The notes beneath the pieces were generated by a model. That model searched no databases. It saw only the letters and a list, made by a program, of their open reading frames with translations, and had not been told where the DNA came from. A program made the translations under genes and the position numbers. From contig WSYH01002423.1 in assembly GCA_036426205.1 (NCBI GenBank), positions 23,338-87,337 of the forward strand: a DNA stretch of 64,000 bases. Direction: 5' to 3'. This document shows positions 33,591-46,650 of this stretch, in pieces (the first letter of the stretch is position 1; every line of letters starts with the position of its first letter). The DNA is from Ascaphus truei (Eukaryota > Chordata > Amphibia > Anura > Ascaphidae).

Positions 33591-34379
33591 ATGTACTGAT
33601 CGAAGGGACGCATCGGGGGTACAATGAAGGATGTATGCAGTCGAGCAGCGTTTGTACAGCCAGTGCCAATCTCAAGGAGTTGCAGGACAGTGAACAATAG
33701 TGAGTACAGGCTACTCCATACCGGTAAATCTGGAGGCATGGGTAAAAGCATTTGGCTGATATATTCCCTTTTGATGTCTACTCCTGCCCTCCATTTGTCA
33801 ATATGAATTATCTAGCTGCATCAATTATCTTCCAGAACCCAAGTTTATAGGCTCCGTCTATATACTATATCCATTTAAAAACCTATTTGGTTGCTTAACA
33901 CCCTAGAGCTTGAAATCGGTTTGGTTCAAAGTTGCATAGTAGAACTACGCTGGTCTATTTGAGGTAACATGAGTTTGCCCGAGGTCGCTTACCAGCCAGC
34001 GACTAAAACATATTTCAATATTAAATTAACATCTAACTTATAATTTCTAACATTTCCAACCATATTTTTTTCCCCTCCCTTCCTTCCTTTCTCTCTTTCT
34101 TCCTTCTGGGTCAGTGAGTTAAGACAGAAAACCAGCTCCCCTTTTTGTGGCAGACCTTTCAGTAACACATGTGCATTAATTGGAACGGACATTGGCGTTT
34201 TGCTAATGCCTATTAGTTAACTCGTCTCTGCATAATGAAAATCCCTGTTAATACATCTAACATGATGATGCTAGTTTGAGGAACTGGTATTTTTGAATAC
34301 AGAGAAGGAGCAGCTCAGTGGAATACAGCAGCGTGGAATACAGCAGTGCACACGAAAACGGCACCGTGATTTCTTAAAA

Positions 34380-34720
34380 TAATGGCCGCTGCATCTGTAA
34401 AGCCTTGATTGTATCATCTAGCCTCCATTCTAGGGCATCTGTCCTGCTGCCTAGAGAGGTGATCTCCTTCTTTATTACCTTCACTTTGCTGTTGAGCCAG
34501 GTCTTGAGAAAACTGAGCAGGTTTTTTTATATCCTTTTTTGTGACTTGTTGGTTAATTTCTTCTTGGTCTGATTCCTGCTCTGAATCGGAGCCCTCGCTT
34601 CAGATTTGCTCTGCAGCCCGTGGTGTCTTCGTGTCCGCTTTGTGCTTAAAGTATGTTGAGATTTGTTTTGTTCTTTTTCTTTACTGATATCTTCGGAGGT
34701 ATCTTGGATCAGTGAGTAAC
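34380..34720 (-). pseudogene. L1 ORF1-like coiled-coil fragment
   Basis: The minus strand encodes an acidic Ser/Glu-rich lead (about 34610-34560) followed by KVIKKEITSLGSRTDALEWR and LDDTIKALQ, the heptad pattern of L1 ORF1 coiled coils. A shift separates the two parts. Same orientation as the L1 ORF2 remnant at 30245-32640 and upstream of it, so they may be one copy split by insertions. Confidence 0.55.
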
Positions 34721-35493
34721 CCTAGTGGGGTTATGTGATTATAATTGGGTTTGAAAATTAACTCCCACAAAATAGTTAATTTTTAGTTTTTTAACATTGT
34801 TCTGATTTACTGTGTAAAGAAAAAATATAAACAACAATACATTTGATCTCAGAGATTATGCAAATGCTTTTTGCAGTATTCAATATTGCACTATAGAACA
34901 TTCACCTAAATAAAGTGACTTCTGTACAGAAATGTATTCACTGCAATCGATTACCTACTTACTAAAATAAACAGGAACCTTGGTGTAAAAGTAAATATCT
35001 TGCTTGGGAATTTAAAGTCACTGATTTTAAATCCCAACGGTGATTTCAAGAAATAATTAAGCGAGTTACAAGTTTTGGACTTAATTAGCAAGATATTTCA
35101 CATTCTCTACGTAACCTTTACAATGCCCCCCAAGCGTGCTTTAGGGGGTTTTCTTTAGTAATTCCGTCGTAACACACAGTATGCTGTTGCGTTGGTATTT
35201 TGTAATGCCAAATGTTAGAAATCCAACAGCAATTATTCATATTCATAAACTGAGTATTAATAGATAAACCTTTCTGAATATCATTACCTCCACTTATAAA
35301 AATGCCAACAATGCTTTGTTCTGCAAATGAGAAACTTGATTGGATAAACATTTAGTAGGAACTGCAATCTTAATAAGTATACAGTGAGAAAAACATTGAA
35401 CTGGCAGATGAAAATCAAAGTTATATGATGTGTTAAAATGGATGGGGGCTGAACTGCTTCAGGATCAGTCCCAGTTGGCGCACAAAGCATTAA
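34721..35493. other. AT-rich sequence without recognisable gene
   Basis: No domain motif and no long frame on either strand. Confidence 0.5.
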
Positions 35494-38400
35494 GGGGCCT
35501 ATGCTAGTAGACGTCATAAAAAAAAAATCTCTCGGACAGTAGGTCCGACAGTTTTTTGAGCGTTCTTATCACGGTATGCAGAAAGCCTTGAATACCTGCG
35601 ATAGCAAAATGCCCAAAACTGGCAAGGAGCAAAGTGATGTTCGCCTCTCTCTAAAGAGCTCATCTGGTGATCTGCAGCGATCTGGCCTAGCTGCACAGAG
35701 AGCTGCACAGACAGAGCCCCCTCTCCCTGTGCACATCTCGCCAGCAATCGCAAGGTTTCAATAAAAACATTTAATACTAGTGTACATGAGCAGGGCGGCT
35801 CCAGAATAGAACCGCGTTGATTTCAGGTCAGGGTACTCCCTGCTTCCCGAGATAAAGGCCCCGTTATGGGGTGCCGGTATCTCCTATGCATTAAAATATC
35901 TTGCGTCACGTGACCGTTGAATTTAAAGTGATGTCAAATGATTTTAACTCATGGAACATATCACATGGTACAGGAACCAATGGGATTGTCTTCAATCCCA
36001 TTGGCTGTAACACCATGTGATATCAGTCATGTGGTTTTAATGATGTGATGTACCTCCCTTGAAAATGTCACATCCGTAAAAAAAAAAAAAAGAGGCGGTT
36101 ACATGACACAGTATCAATCGCATTGGAGCTGTGCCACCTGACCCTAAAATGTGATGTCAAAGGCCCTATATAAGGCCTGTATGTCTCATTTTAGCTGAAG
36201 ATCTTGACGTGGCAACATCCGTTTTGGATTTTCCATGGGGTTTTGGATTGAAAGAAAGAAAATAGAAGATTAAAGAAAATAATGACAGATGAAGATATGA
36301 GAAAAAGATGATAGAAGGAAGATTTTTTTACCTGATGCTGTTCTTTAAGGAGGATGGATACAGATTGCGGGTGATGACGTCGCAGGTCGATAGCTTCCTG
36401 ATACGCCGGGATTTGGAGGGTGAAGACTTCTAAAGGTAATATAAATATGGAATGTATGTATATGTCTTTTTTTATTGTATTCATTTCTTTTTTATGTTTT
36501 TCATTATCAGTCAATGGGCAATGTATTCATCTGTGCCCCTTTAGGGTACATATAAATACAGTGACAGCCAATACATTTTTTGGCAAATGCTTATTTTGTA
36601 TTGATTGGTATTTTTTCTATTTCTGTTTATTGTTTTGATTAAATTGTTTGGAATTTGGATGGCTTGTTTTTAGAACATTTGTGGATTTGCTAGTGGTTTA
36701 AATTAATTCATTGTTTTGTTGGCTAGGGGTTTTATTTATTTATTTGATGTGTGGGCTAGTGCTTTTATTTCTTGAATTGGTTGGATAGGTGTTTATTTAA
36801 ATGTATTCTTATGTTTTGGAATAACATCATTTTAATTATTATGTTGTTTTGGTGATAAGTTTTATTCATGTATACTATCAGGATTTTTAGTTCTTTCATT
36901 GTTGGGGTGTTAAGGTGCTTGTGTATTTATTGTATTATTGTGTATTTTTTGGCTTTAATGATTTGTATTACTGCTGCGGCCCCTCCTATCCTCCGACTTA
37001 CCCGGAAAAATGCGGGGATGTTATCTGACTCTCACGGTCCTTCTCCACGCGACCCGAAATCAGCTGATAGCGCTAATAGCGCTAGACAATGAAAGCGCTT
37101 AGCGCTAAACAATAAAAATGCCCGCAGGTGCCCAAAACGGCCCCCATAAGCTCGCGATTTTTAAAATCGTGGGGAAAAGGCCGCAGGAGGCTAAAGACGG
37201 CCGCCACGCTAGGTTGACCATTGAGTGCTAAAGGGGCTTTTATTATAGGAGTTTGATGCACCGCTGTGCCAATCAATGAATAGAGGGTGGGTATAGTGGT
37301 CATGGGGTGGGTGGTTAGGCCTCCCAGGTGGCTAGCGGGGAGGGTAGGTTAAGCCCTTAATTACTACAGTGGTTATTCACCGTTAAGGGGTTAGGGGTCA
37401 TGAGATTGTATTTTTTCTTGTACTCTTGCTGCCAAAGGAGGACATGGAATTGGAGTATGGTGACGAGGACACCTTTCATGATGGCAGGGGTAAGTAGAAA
37501 GGTTTATTTTATTTATGCTGGATGTCTAATGTTTTATTTTATAATGGACAAATGCTCTAATATCCATATGTGGATAATTGTAATTTCCCCCCTTACTCAA
37601 CTGTATGTGTTGGGGGAGGGTGTTTGTTGGGGGTAAAGGAGGTGGGTATTAGTGTTGTTGTGTTTTAGAATGTTTGTGGGTAGCGAGGATGGATGAAGTT
37701 GGTATTTGGCACTTGGTGGGTGTTTATTCCTACCGGGTGAAAAGCGGGAGGAGTTAACTCCTTGATTACCATAGCGGTAATAACTGCAATGATAATGAAG
37801 GGGTTAACTCAACCTGCAACCCCCCCACAAGGCCTAAACACCCAAGGGCAAAATACCACCTTAACCCACCCCTGTTACCCACAATAAACATGGCACTGGT
37901 AGTTAACTGCTAGATTCCTGACGAAGCCAGATACAGTTCTTTTCAACTGGGTGAAACGCGTTGAGTGGACCTTTTTGATCTTGGATGCGATCCGTAGTTC
38001 ACCAGCCCTGCAGCCGTGATGTCACATGCTCCGACGGGCGCGAGGAAAGAAGCGCCAGTCTCGGATCACGAGCGGTGGAGGCTTGAAGAACCCAAGGGAG
38101 GTGGTGAGCAGTGCGGTGAACCTTCGATTTCACTAATTAAGTGATACATGCTTGTTTTAAACTTGCACATTGTGAGTGCGCATTTTATACCTTTTTTTAC
38201 ATAAAGAATTTAATATCAGCCTGATAGCACTATGTAGCTTTTTTTCATCCTTTACGTAATTCATCTCATCGCTGACTGAGCCTTTGAGGGGGGATCCTGA
38301 CTACATACATTCCATACGGGTAGCAGCCCTTCTTGCAAACTGCCTTTTATCCACTGATATCTTGTGAGTAAGCAAGACATACGAGCCAAGAAATCATCAC

Positions 38401-38968
38401 ATGCCTTATTACCTTTTTTTCCTTACATCTACACTTATATTGTGTGTTCTCTTGTCTTTTCTTCCCATACATGCTCCCCCTGGATTGTTTGAGATCTGGT
38501 AGTTAACCCCTTCATTGCCTTAGGAGATTTGTAAATGCATTTTTATTACATGGGATTCATGCCGGGGCTCTCCAGTGCTGATATTAATGGGCATCAGCTC
38601 TGGAGCCTCCTGGCATCAAACCGATGCAGGAAAAAAGCATTTTTTTTCTGTCCCTCTCTTGCCGCCGCCTCCTGAATTCTCCCCAGCTTCACACCAACTT
38701 TTTCTGGTGAGAGGATTTGGGGAGAAACTCACTATTCTAGAGCCGCGATTAGCCTCGGTAAGCTAATCGAGGCTACTAGAATTGCACGGGTTTCAGAACC
38801 TGCCGATAAGTGGCTTATCGCCGCTCACCCGGCGATGTGTTTTGGACGCAGCAAAAAATGGCGATTCATGTCTTTATCGCCCTCTTGTCAAGGCTTTCTA
38901 AATAGCAGTAGTCATTTTGGCTGAAAAGGCTCAATAAGTGGATTATTGAGGCAATTAGAATAGGCCCC
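35494..38968 (+). mobile_element. Harbinger-like composite element, about 3.5 kb
   Basis: Left end GGGGCCTATGCTAGTAG and right end ATTAGAATAGGCCCC resemble one another inversely. Internal modules match those of the 9.2 kb element: GAGCAGGG..GGCCCCGTTATGGGG (35785-35880), a TATATAAGG promoter-like block with GAAGA-rich leader (36165-36430), acidic exon-like module (37430-37495) with AG and GTAAGT borders, CCACATATGGATAAT-like hairpin (37560) and AGCGGTTATT hairpins (37360, 37770). A Penelope-type segment with a hammerhead-like core lies at 37900-38110. No transposase is seen. Confidence 0.6.
37915..37965 (+). ncRNA. Hammerhead-ribozyme-like motif with intact CTGANGA and GAAA cores
   Basis: CTGACGA at 37918-37924, a stem formed by AGCCAG (37925) and CTGGGT (37947), then GAAAC at 37953, followed by GCGTTGAG. 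This is the best core of the several motifs in the window. Whether stems I and III form, and whether it cleaves, cannot be judged by eye. Confidence 0.45.
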
Positions 38969-40274
38969 CGTGGGTGTCTGGGGGCCTCCAGGTGGTCCAT
39001 GTGGGTGTTTGGGGGGTCCTCGGGTGGCCCTCACGGGTGTCTGGGTGCCTCCCTAAGTCGGACATTTTACGTTGTTGATTTCTTTGAAAATTAATTTTTT
39101 TTTATTTGGGACCAAAAAATGTAATCTGTTATTTTTCTTATGAGTGCAGGGATAGGAGTAATTGACACAGATGACGGAAAAGGAGCACATTTTTTTTGTG
39201 GATGACATCCGGTCGCAGTAAGAGGCATCAAACAACATGTTTATGAACTAGCTTTAAAATATGTGGAAATTACTTTAGGTGTCTGGCTTAAAATAAAACA
39301 AAAAATGTAATAATCATTTGTCAATTAACATTACATTTATCTCGGTAACTTCAAACTTGAGTTAAAATCAACAGGAAGCAGTGCTAACCCCTTGAGTACC
39401 CACAATGCAGCTATCACATCATTAGGTCTTGCACTCCATGGGCCCCATGACGTATTTGCTACTGTAAATCATGAGCTTTTTGCTACTTTTCTATGAGAAA
39501 CCATGTTCTGCGCTCCTATGGAGCACTGAAAGCAATCTGACCAGACGACGAATAGAAGTGGAGACTCCTTCTTTGCTTCATCAGTTTATCACATAATCGC
39601 AATGACACCCTGGTGCCACGCCTCCTTCAGCACTCAAAGGGTAAAATGAGGGAGCCAAAGGACAGCTGCAAATGAGTCGAGTAGGAAGTGCAGGTTCCAC
39701 TTTACCTTGGTGACGTGTTAAAGGGGCAATTTCTCGTAGGGCGAAAGACGTAGATTCACTACACGTAAACAAATGGGAAAAAAATGGTGTTTGTTGTTTT
39801 GATCGACCTGTTCACTAAAGCCATATCACAAGCCTTAAAGCAGCGATAACCGATTTACCATGGCAAAATGCAAATGAGAATGCAGATGACAAATGCATGG
39901 CGTATTACTTTATTCATTACACTCAGAGTGTACCTATCTTTATTTATACTCGTGCTTCATGCAACACTCATTCTGTTTTGACAAACATATCTTACAATTA
40001 TCTAATCGTACAGTATAATAAAATGACACTTTAACTATATAGTAACATTTGTGCACAAATTAACATAAACAGTGGTCAAAGTGTGATGGTACTTAGACGT
40101 ACCATTATTATTTACTTAAACACAGGTCCATTTTCTTTTGAAAGAATATTGTATTTATTTAGAAATGGTCAACATCTCCAATTTTACTGCATTGTTTTTG
40201 TATAAATCTTTCAAAATTAACATCCAGGTATTAAACAAATTTTTGCCTCTGTGTTTACCAGGAAGAATCAATTG
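38969..40274. other. No recognisable gene
   Basis: The first 90 bases are G-rich units like those in the arms of the 9.2 kb element (GGGTGTCTGGGGGCCTCC). The remainder is AT-rich with only short frames. Confidence 0.5.
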
Positions 40275-41112
40275 TATTTGTAGTGCCGCGGGAGGAAGCC
40301 ACAACCTCTATATTAACAAACAATTGGTTAACTGAGGAAGAAGTTCATAGGTGGCTTGATAAAATTAAAGTAAATAAGGCACCTGGCCCCAATGGCATAT
40401 ATCCAAGAGTTCCCAAGGAGTTGTTCAGTAATAGCCAAACCATTACATTTAATATTCAAGACTCAATTTCCACAGGCTCAGTACCACAAGATTGGCGTCA
40501 AGCAGATGTGGTGCCTATATTTAAAAAAGGGAGCAAGATCACAACCAGGGACTTACAGACCTTTAAGTCTGACTTCAATAGTGGGGAAACTACTTGAATG
40601 TTTAATACAGGATAATATTCAGGAACACCTGATGGAAAACAAACACATGGCAGATGGGGTTTAATACAGATAAATGTAAGGTTATACATTTGGGAAACAA
40701 GAATAAACAAGTGACTTTCAAATGAAATGGGGATAAATTACTGTAGGGGAATCCGTGATGGAGAAGGATTTGGGCGTGCTTGTAGACAACAGGCTTAGCA
40801 ATAGTGCCCAAAGTCACGCAGTAGTTGCAAAAGCAAACAAGGTCTTATCTTGCATTAAACAGTCAATGGATGGAAGGTAAGTTAACATAATTATGCCCCT
40901 TTATAAAGCATTAGTAAGACCTTGAATATGGAGTACAATTTTGGGCACCAATCCTAAGAAAATACATTATGGAACTAGAGAGAGTGCAGAGAAGAGCCAC
41001 CAAATTAATAAAGGGGATGGACATTCTAACTTATGAGGAGAGGCTAGCTAAATTAGACTTATTTACATTAGAAAAGAGGCGTCTAAGAGGGGATATGATA
41101 ACTACAGCTCAA
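40275..41112 (+). pseudogene. CR1-like LINE reverse transcriptase remnant, copy 1
   Basis: Encodes WLDKIKVNKAPGPNGIYPRV, GSVPQDWRQADVVPIFKKG and SLTSIVGKLLECLIQDNIQE across a frameshift, the conserved start of CR1-type reverse transcriptases. An internal deletion then joins it to FNTDKCKVIHLG-like and EKDLGVLVDNRLSNSAQS, the region after the catalytic core, and the 3' end continues at 42960-43215. The segment between is an insertion. Inactive. Confidence 0.8.
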
Positions 41113-41139
41113 CCCCGTTATAGATAAAAATAAATAATT

Positions 41140-41345
41140 TTTTTTGCGCACACACTCACTGCACACTGCATACATTCACAGCACACTGCATACATTCACA
41201 GCACACTGCATACATTCACAGTACACTGCATACATTCACAGTACACTGCATACATTCACAACACACTGCATACATTCACAGCACACTGCACACACCCACA
41301 GCACACTGCACACACTCACAGCACACTACACACACTCACACACTG
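41140..41345. repeat. 20-bp minisatellite
   Basis: About ten tandem copies of GCACACTGCATACATTCACA with slow drift to CACACACTCACA at the 3' end, passing into a CA microsatellite. Not a CRISPR array: the units are contiguous with no spacers. Confidence 0.95.
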
Positions 41346-42959
41346 ACACACTCACACACACACAGTGTCACACAGTCAAATACACACACACAAACACACA
41401 CACAGAGAGACACACTATCTCTTTAAGGGAACTTGCTCTCGCAAGACAGAAGCAGAGACAGGGAGAAGAGATGGCAGATGCCGGGTAAGTGCTGTGTGCT
41501 GTTGCCGCTGCTTACCGGGTCTGGGAACACTGGGAGAGTTCTTAGCTTTCCCCCTGCGGCGGACAAGGTACCACCAAAAAAAAACCTTGTTTATAACGCG
41601 GTGGTCGCGGGTGGCCCCCGAGGACTGTGCTATAACAGGGTTAAGCTGTATATAGAAGAAACACTAGGGTTAGGGAGTGATCACAAAACCACACCAATTG
41701 AAGCAAATAATGAGTAAATAAATGGTAATCCAAAAAAGTGGGTGCAAACTGTGAACTGAAAAGTGAATCAGAAAAGGGGGGAAGGAAAACACAAATTGGA
41801 TGTGTCTCCTAAAAGAATTCACTATAATGCACTCCTACTTAATTTAAAATTTAACTTTTAATATATTTTCATAAAACATATGTTACCAAAAACGTCGTGT
41901 ATAATACATTAAAAATAAAATTAAATTGACATTAACTAGCGTCTGTGTCAGTGAATGTGTGTTGGAGTGGTCTCAAACTACAATTGTAGTAGAGGCTTCA
42001 GGACACAGAACGCTACTTAGTCAGGGTATAAACCCCTCTGGGGCACCTATGAGATCAGGTACACAAGTTATAGTAAATAAATAAATAAATAGACGTGCAC
42101 ACTCAGTAACTAGGATGTGTCGTAAGGCTACAGCAGTCCTGCTTAGGCTTGTAAACCACAGAGCACTTAAGGATGTTAATTATACATGTATTGCCATCCA
42201 ATATATATAAAAGTGCTGCTGATAGTATAGTGATGGAGGGTAAATGATTCACAGCTTAGTGAAGCTAATGTTCACAGCATATTGATCATTGAATCATTCT
42301 ACAGCACACTCCAAATGGTTATATCATATAAAGAGCAGGAATGCTTGCGCACTGAGTGTTGGTGGAGTACCCAATTCAGATCTACATAGATAAAGCCACG
42401 AGACTACAAAACACTACATAAAAGCAGCTCCAAGTAGGAGACTGACAACATGGCGCGTCCAACGTGCGTTTCCCTCCAGCAAAAGAGCTTCCTCAGGGAC
42501 AAATTTGATTGGGGGAGGAAGAATGAACCCTTATATACCCAAACAATACCTTGATTACAGATTGAACAGTTTACACCTGTTGCACATGCGCAGTTGGTCC
42601 GTTGTCAAACTACACCCCTCAAATTACAAAAATGCTTAATAAACCATCTGTGTAGGTTCCCACACATACAGCAACAAAAGTGCTGAATTGGTGTGTAGAA
42701 ACGAGTGTTTTTAGGGCTCTTATATCAGTCTGGCATAAATCGGCGAAATTTGAGTCCAATGCGCATGCGCGTGGACTCAGGAAATCCAACGGACCAGAAT
42801 GAAACCCACTGCGCATGCGTGGGCACTTAGAGTGAAAATGGCCAGATCAAAATTAGTGCTATGCGCATGCGTGAATACTTGTAAATTCTAGCCCGATATA
42901 CATATGACTGCACATGCGCGAAAACTCCCAAAATCCCTCGTTTAGAAGCTGTATATACA
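41346..42959. repeat. Insertion in the CR1-like copy with Penelope-type terminal sequence
   Basis: The CR1-like sequence breaks at about 41112 and resumes at about 42960. The inserted part holds no protein domain. On the minus strand at 42498-42461 it has CTGAGGA, a loop, and GAAACGC, as in hammerhead motifs. Further on lie several TGCGCATGCGC palindromes. Confidence 0.5.
42580..42925. promoter_or_regulatory. Array of NRF1-like palindromes
   Basis: Five sites of the form TGCGCATGCGC or a close variant at about 42587, 42760, 42811, 42862 and 42910, spaced by roughly 50 bases for the last four. NRF1 binds TGCGCATGCGCA. Their location next to a hammerhead-like terminal repeat suggests a retroelement promoter. 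Confidence 0.5.
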
Positions 42960-43215
42960 AATATATTCGGGGACAATACAAGGACCTTTCAAAATAACTA
43001 TTCATCCCACGGGCAGTACAAAGAACTCGGGCCATCCCTTAAGGTTGGAGGAAAGGATATTTCACCAGCAACAAAGGAAAGGGTTCTTTACAGTAAGGGC
43101 AGTTAAAATGTTAAATTAATTTCCCATGGAGACTGTGATGGCAGATACAATAAATGTGTTCAAAAAAAGGTTCAACATTTTTTTTTAGAAAGTAAAGGAA
43201 TACAGGGACCATTCC
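42960..43215 (+). repeat. 3' end of CR1-like LINE copy 1
   Basis: Shares CCTTAAGGTTGGAGGAAA, CAGCAACAAAGGAA and TACAGTAAGGGCAGTTAAAA with the other CR1-like copy near 51080-51160. Confidence 0.75.
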
Positions 43216-44729
43216 AAATAACATTTCCCATATATCAAGTGCAGCTAAAACCACCTCTTTCTTTCCTCATTATCTTCTGTTGTAGTTCTATTTGGTATAA
43301 CATCCAGAGAATATTTCCCCAAGTTTGAAATATGTTTAGGATGTTTTTGAATTGGGCACAGTACCACAGCTTTTTAAAGACACTACAACCACTGATCATA
43401 AACTTTTTGGGATAAGCTAAATTTTGATTTTTAAGAGAACAATATAAATTGCTTTGTGCTTTTATACTTCATGATATACACTGTGTCCAATCCTCTTGTG
43501 CATTGCTGTCTCCTCGCACTCCAGTAGTTAATCAAAAATAGACTTTGCTTTGGGTTGGGAATTAAGAGAAGAATTATCACCCTAATAAGCCATTACTAAT
43601 AATGGCAGCCGGGAGGTTGGAGAGTTGATCATGAAGGGAACTTGGATTGCCCCTGCTTTGGAGACGAGCAGCAAGAGGTTGAGTTGATACTTTTTCGCAG
43701 TTGGCACTTCTGTTTGCTAATTTCAGCCTGTAGGGAAGGTAGATAGTCCAAGTGCAATATTACAGATACCAAAAAAAACAACATTTTATGATAAAGTTTG
43801 TCTCTTAGTAGGTTTAGAAATTATTATTATTATTTTTTTTACTTATCTGTACTGTAGATCATCTGGTTAACAATACAGTCAATGTCAGTAGTGCACTTGT
43901 CCATTACTAGTACATTGTCTTAGTTCTGAGCAATCTGATCTTACCATTTAATCTCTTCTTAGGAAATACTGTAGTGGTTTAGAGACAAGTAATTAAAATA
44001 GCTCAGCTGACTATATTTAGTAATGATTTATCCTGTTTTGTACTTAGCACTAACCTTCTTTCTGAACATGCCTCTTTACTCTCTTCAGTTAATTGAGGTG
44101 CTGAATGCAGATAGGAATATTTTAGAGGTTACTTCTTGACAACAAGAAACTCGGCTTGATAAAGTTCTATGTAAAGTTACTAATATTAGTAATAATCATA
44201 TTTAAATTTAATTTTGTATATAGATTAACTTAACCGGTTCTTTCATCTTATACTCATGCTTCCATAACTAAAAAATTAGTTGCATATTTGAATTACTGTT
44301 TACTTTTAAGATGCCAAAGATATTTAGCAATGTGGCATTATGGAGGATCAAGTGCAACAGCATAAAAATAATGTTAAAAAAATATATATTAATATGTAAT
44401 CATTTTGAGTATCTTAAAATAGTAAGGTCACTGTAAAATAAATAATATAAAACATATATCCACTCCTCATAGCAGTTTTTTATGCCACTAAAGCAAAGTT
44501 ACCTATCGCTGCCACTAGGAACCATACAGTATATACATATTTATAATTTTAAATATTTATTGGCTTTAATTCAGCGCCAAAAATGGGAGATCTGTATGTG
44601 TGCAGGAACTGCCCCAATGTTTCTTACAAGTGAGCTCAATATGATACCAAATTAGATTGCAACCTTCATTTTTCTATTTATTATTTAATATCTAATTTTT
44701 ATTTAAAAGGCCCAAACACATTAGATATA
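43216..44729. other. 1.5 kb AT-rich sequence, nothing recognised
   Basis: No long frame, TIR or structural motif that I can name. Confidence 0.55.
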
Positions 44730-45221
44730 GGGCCTCATGCAGAGAGCAGCGCTATTTCAAAACTCGTCATTTTTTGTGGAAAGTCGCGCAGAAAACTGCC
44801 GAAAATGGCGAGTAACGGAAAACGCGTCATTTTTTTTTTTCGTTTTCAAAATCTCGCCGCGCGGCTGGCGAGAACCTACATCTCGCCAGTTTTAAAAATA
44901 TCCTAATGCAGAGAGCCGCGAACGGCATCTAGCGGCTGTTCGCGCCAAGAAAATGGCGCGATTTGCTACTATTTGCCTCGCCATGAAAAGTTGGCAATTA
45001 CATGGAGCTCGCCGCCTATAGGAAAGGGGAAAAAAAATGCGCGATTTTTTTTTATCACATTTCTGCAGCGTGCATCTCTCCAATTCTAACTCGCCACACG
45101 CATTAATGCCAAACATTGCAGAATTCGCACATTTCTGCATATGGAGAATAAAACTCTCCAAAAAAGCTACTTTTTATTAAACTCTCCAATTTTTAAATTC
45201 GCTGCTCTCTGCATGAGGCCC
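44730..45221 (+). mobile_element. Harbinger-like MITE
   Basis: 492 bases with TIRs GGGCCTCATGCAGAGAGCAGCG and inverse, the same family as 29403-29902. Flanks are ATA and TTA, so the duplication has drifted. Internally there are several CTCGCC and GGCGAG motifs. No coding capacity. Confidence 0.85.
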
Positions 45222-45559
45222 TTAGTGTCTACATTGCAACTCCTACAGTTTACCCTAACTTTCTGCACTCCCCCAAGCAGCACATGCAGTAGCTGTTTTT
45301 TCATGCACACTCATCAAAAATCTGTTATCTTAATCTTTTCTGACAGATGTCACTAAGATAGAGAGGTTTAGGGGCAGTTTATTTGGCCTGTAATATAGAG
45401 GGCGTGCTTACTGCGCTGTTCGCGCGCGCAGCAGTTAAAGTTGGTTGTGGTTAGCCAGCCATTGTATGCTAGGGGCGGAGCGCGCAAGGCAGTGAGCGTG
45501 GAGCCGGCGATAGCGGGGAAGACTCAAAAAGTAACTATTTGCGCCGCTACCGCCGCTGT

Positions 45560-45792
45560 AATGTATGTGTGTGTGTATATATATATATGTATGTACACAA
45601 TGTTAATAAATATTTTATTCTTAAAAATGTCTTTTTTTTTTTTAATTTTAAAAATATATAATAAATTGCACACGCACACGCACACGCACACGCACACGCA
45701 CACGCACACGCACATATACACACACATATACACATATACACACACATATATACATATACACATATACACATATACACATACAAACACACAGA
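45560..45792. repeat. Compound microsatellite (CACGCA, CATATACA)
   Basis: Low complexity in all frames; frames of alternating Val/Arg or Cys/Val are artefacts. The next 780 bases show no gene. Confidence 0.95.
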
Positions 45793-46569
45793 TCACTGCA
45801 AACCTGTTGCTCCCGGCAGCACGGACCACCATACACACAAAAAGTGTGCGTCACGTGCACGCGCGTTCGCACATACTATAGAACAAGCCTTACATAGCAC
45901 AGAAAGTGTATGCAGCACTGTGCATAGACTTTTACAGGCATAGTCAGCCCCTGCCCTGTAGATTTTATAATCCAATTTGATGCTCGGCACACAGTGATTT
46001 GCCCAAGCTCACAAAAAGAACTGACACTGGGATTAAAACCTGAGCCCTGGGTTATGATGCTCATTTTCGGGGGAATTAAATACTCAGTTTAAAAAAAGAA
46101 TCTACAGGCTGGGAAAAATAAAAAAAATAAACTTGCAAGGCAACTGCACCCTTAACCTTTTCACTGCTGGGTACTGATCTTATGACCAGTTGTCCAGGGA
46201 CATGAGCAGAATTAGCGATGGCTCCACTTCCATTCTGATCAGATTGGTGATCGCTATCAATTCATGGAAAAGAGCAAGGTAGTTTGATTAACAGATCCCA
46301 ATGGCAATTTGTTATGTATTGTATTCTCTTGTAAGAAGTGATGTTGTGCTGGAGGGAGGACAGAAAGGGTGTATAGAGATATTTGTTTCACTTTAGTTAT
46401 AATAATTTATTTATAAAACGTGTTGGCTCAATAAATGAGTTTGGATATTTTAAATCCGTTGTGCCCTGTGTTCCTTCTATCATCTACCCAGGACTGATTA
46501 CAGGCTTTCATACAAGCACCGGAGCACCGGTAACTGAACAAAAAATGATACATTTTGAGGTGTGCAGCA

Positions 46570-46650
46570 TTTCTCTTATTTGTCTTGCCAGGAAGTAACA
46601 CATTGAGAGTTATCTCTCTCTTTTTCAAGTTTTGTCCTGGGCACGGAGTT
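46570..46650 (+). repeat. Dispersed about 100 bp repeat, copy 2
   Basis: Shares CCAGGAAGTAACACATTGAG and GTCCTGGGCACGGAGT with the copy at 28605. Confidence 0.65.

Noticed and set aside
41140..41345. CRISPR-like array
   Set aside because: The 20-bp units are contiguous, drift gradually and have no unique spacers; the context is a vertebrate LINE insertion. It is a minisatellite.
45524..45881. Overlapping frames rich in Val/Cys/Tyr/Arg
   Set aside because: Produced by CA/TG microsatellites in all frames.
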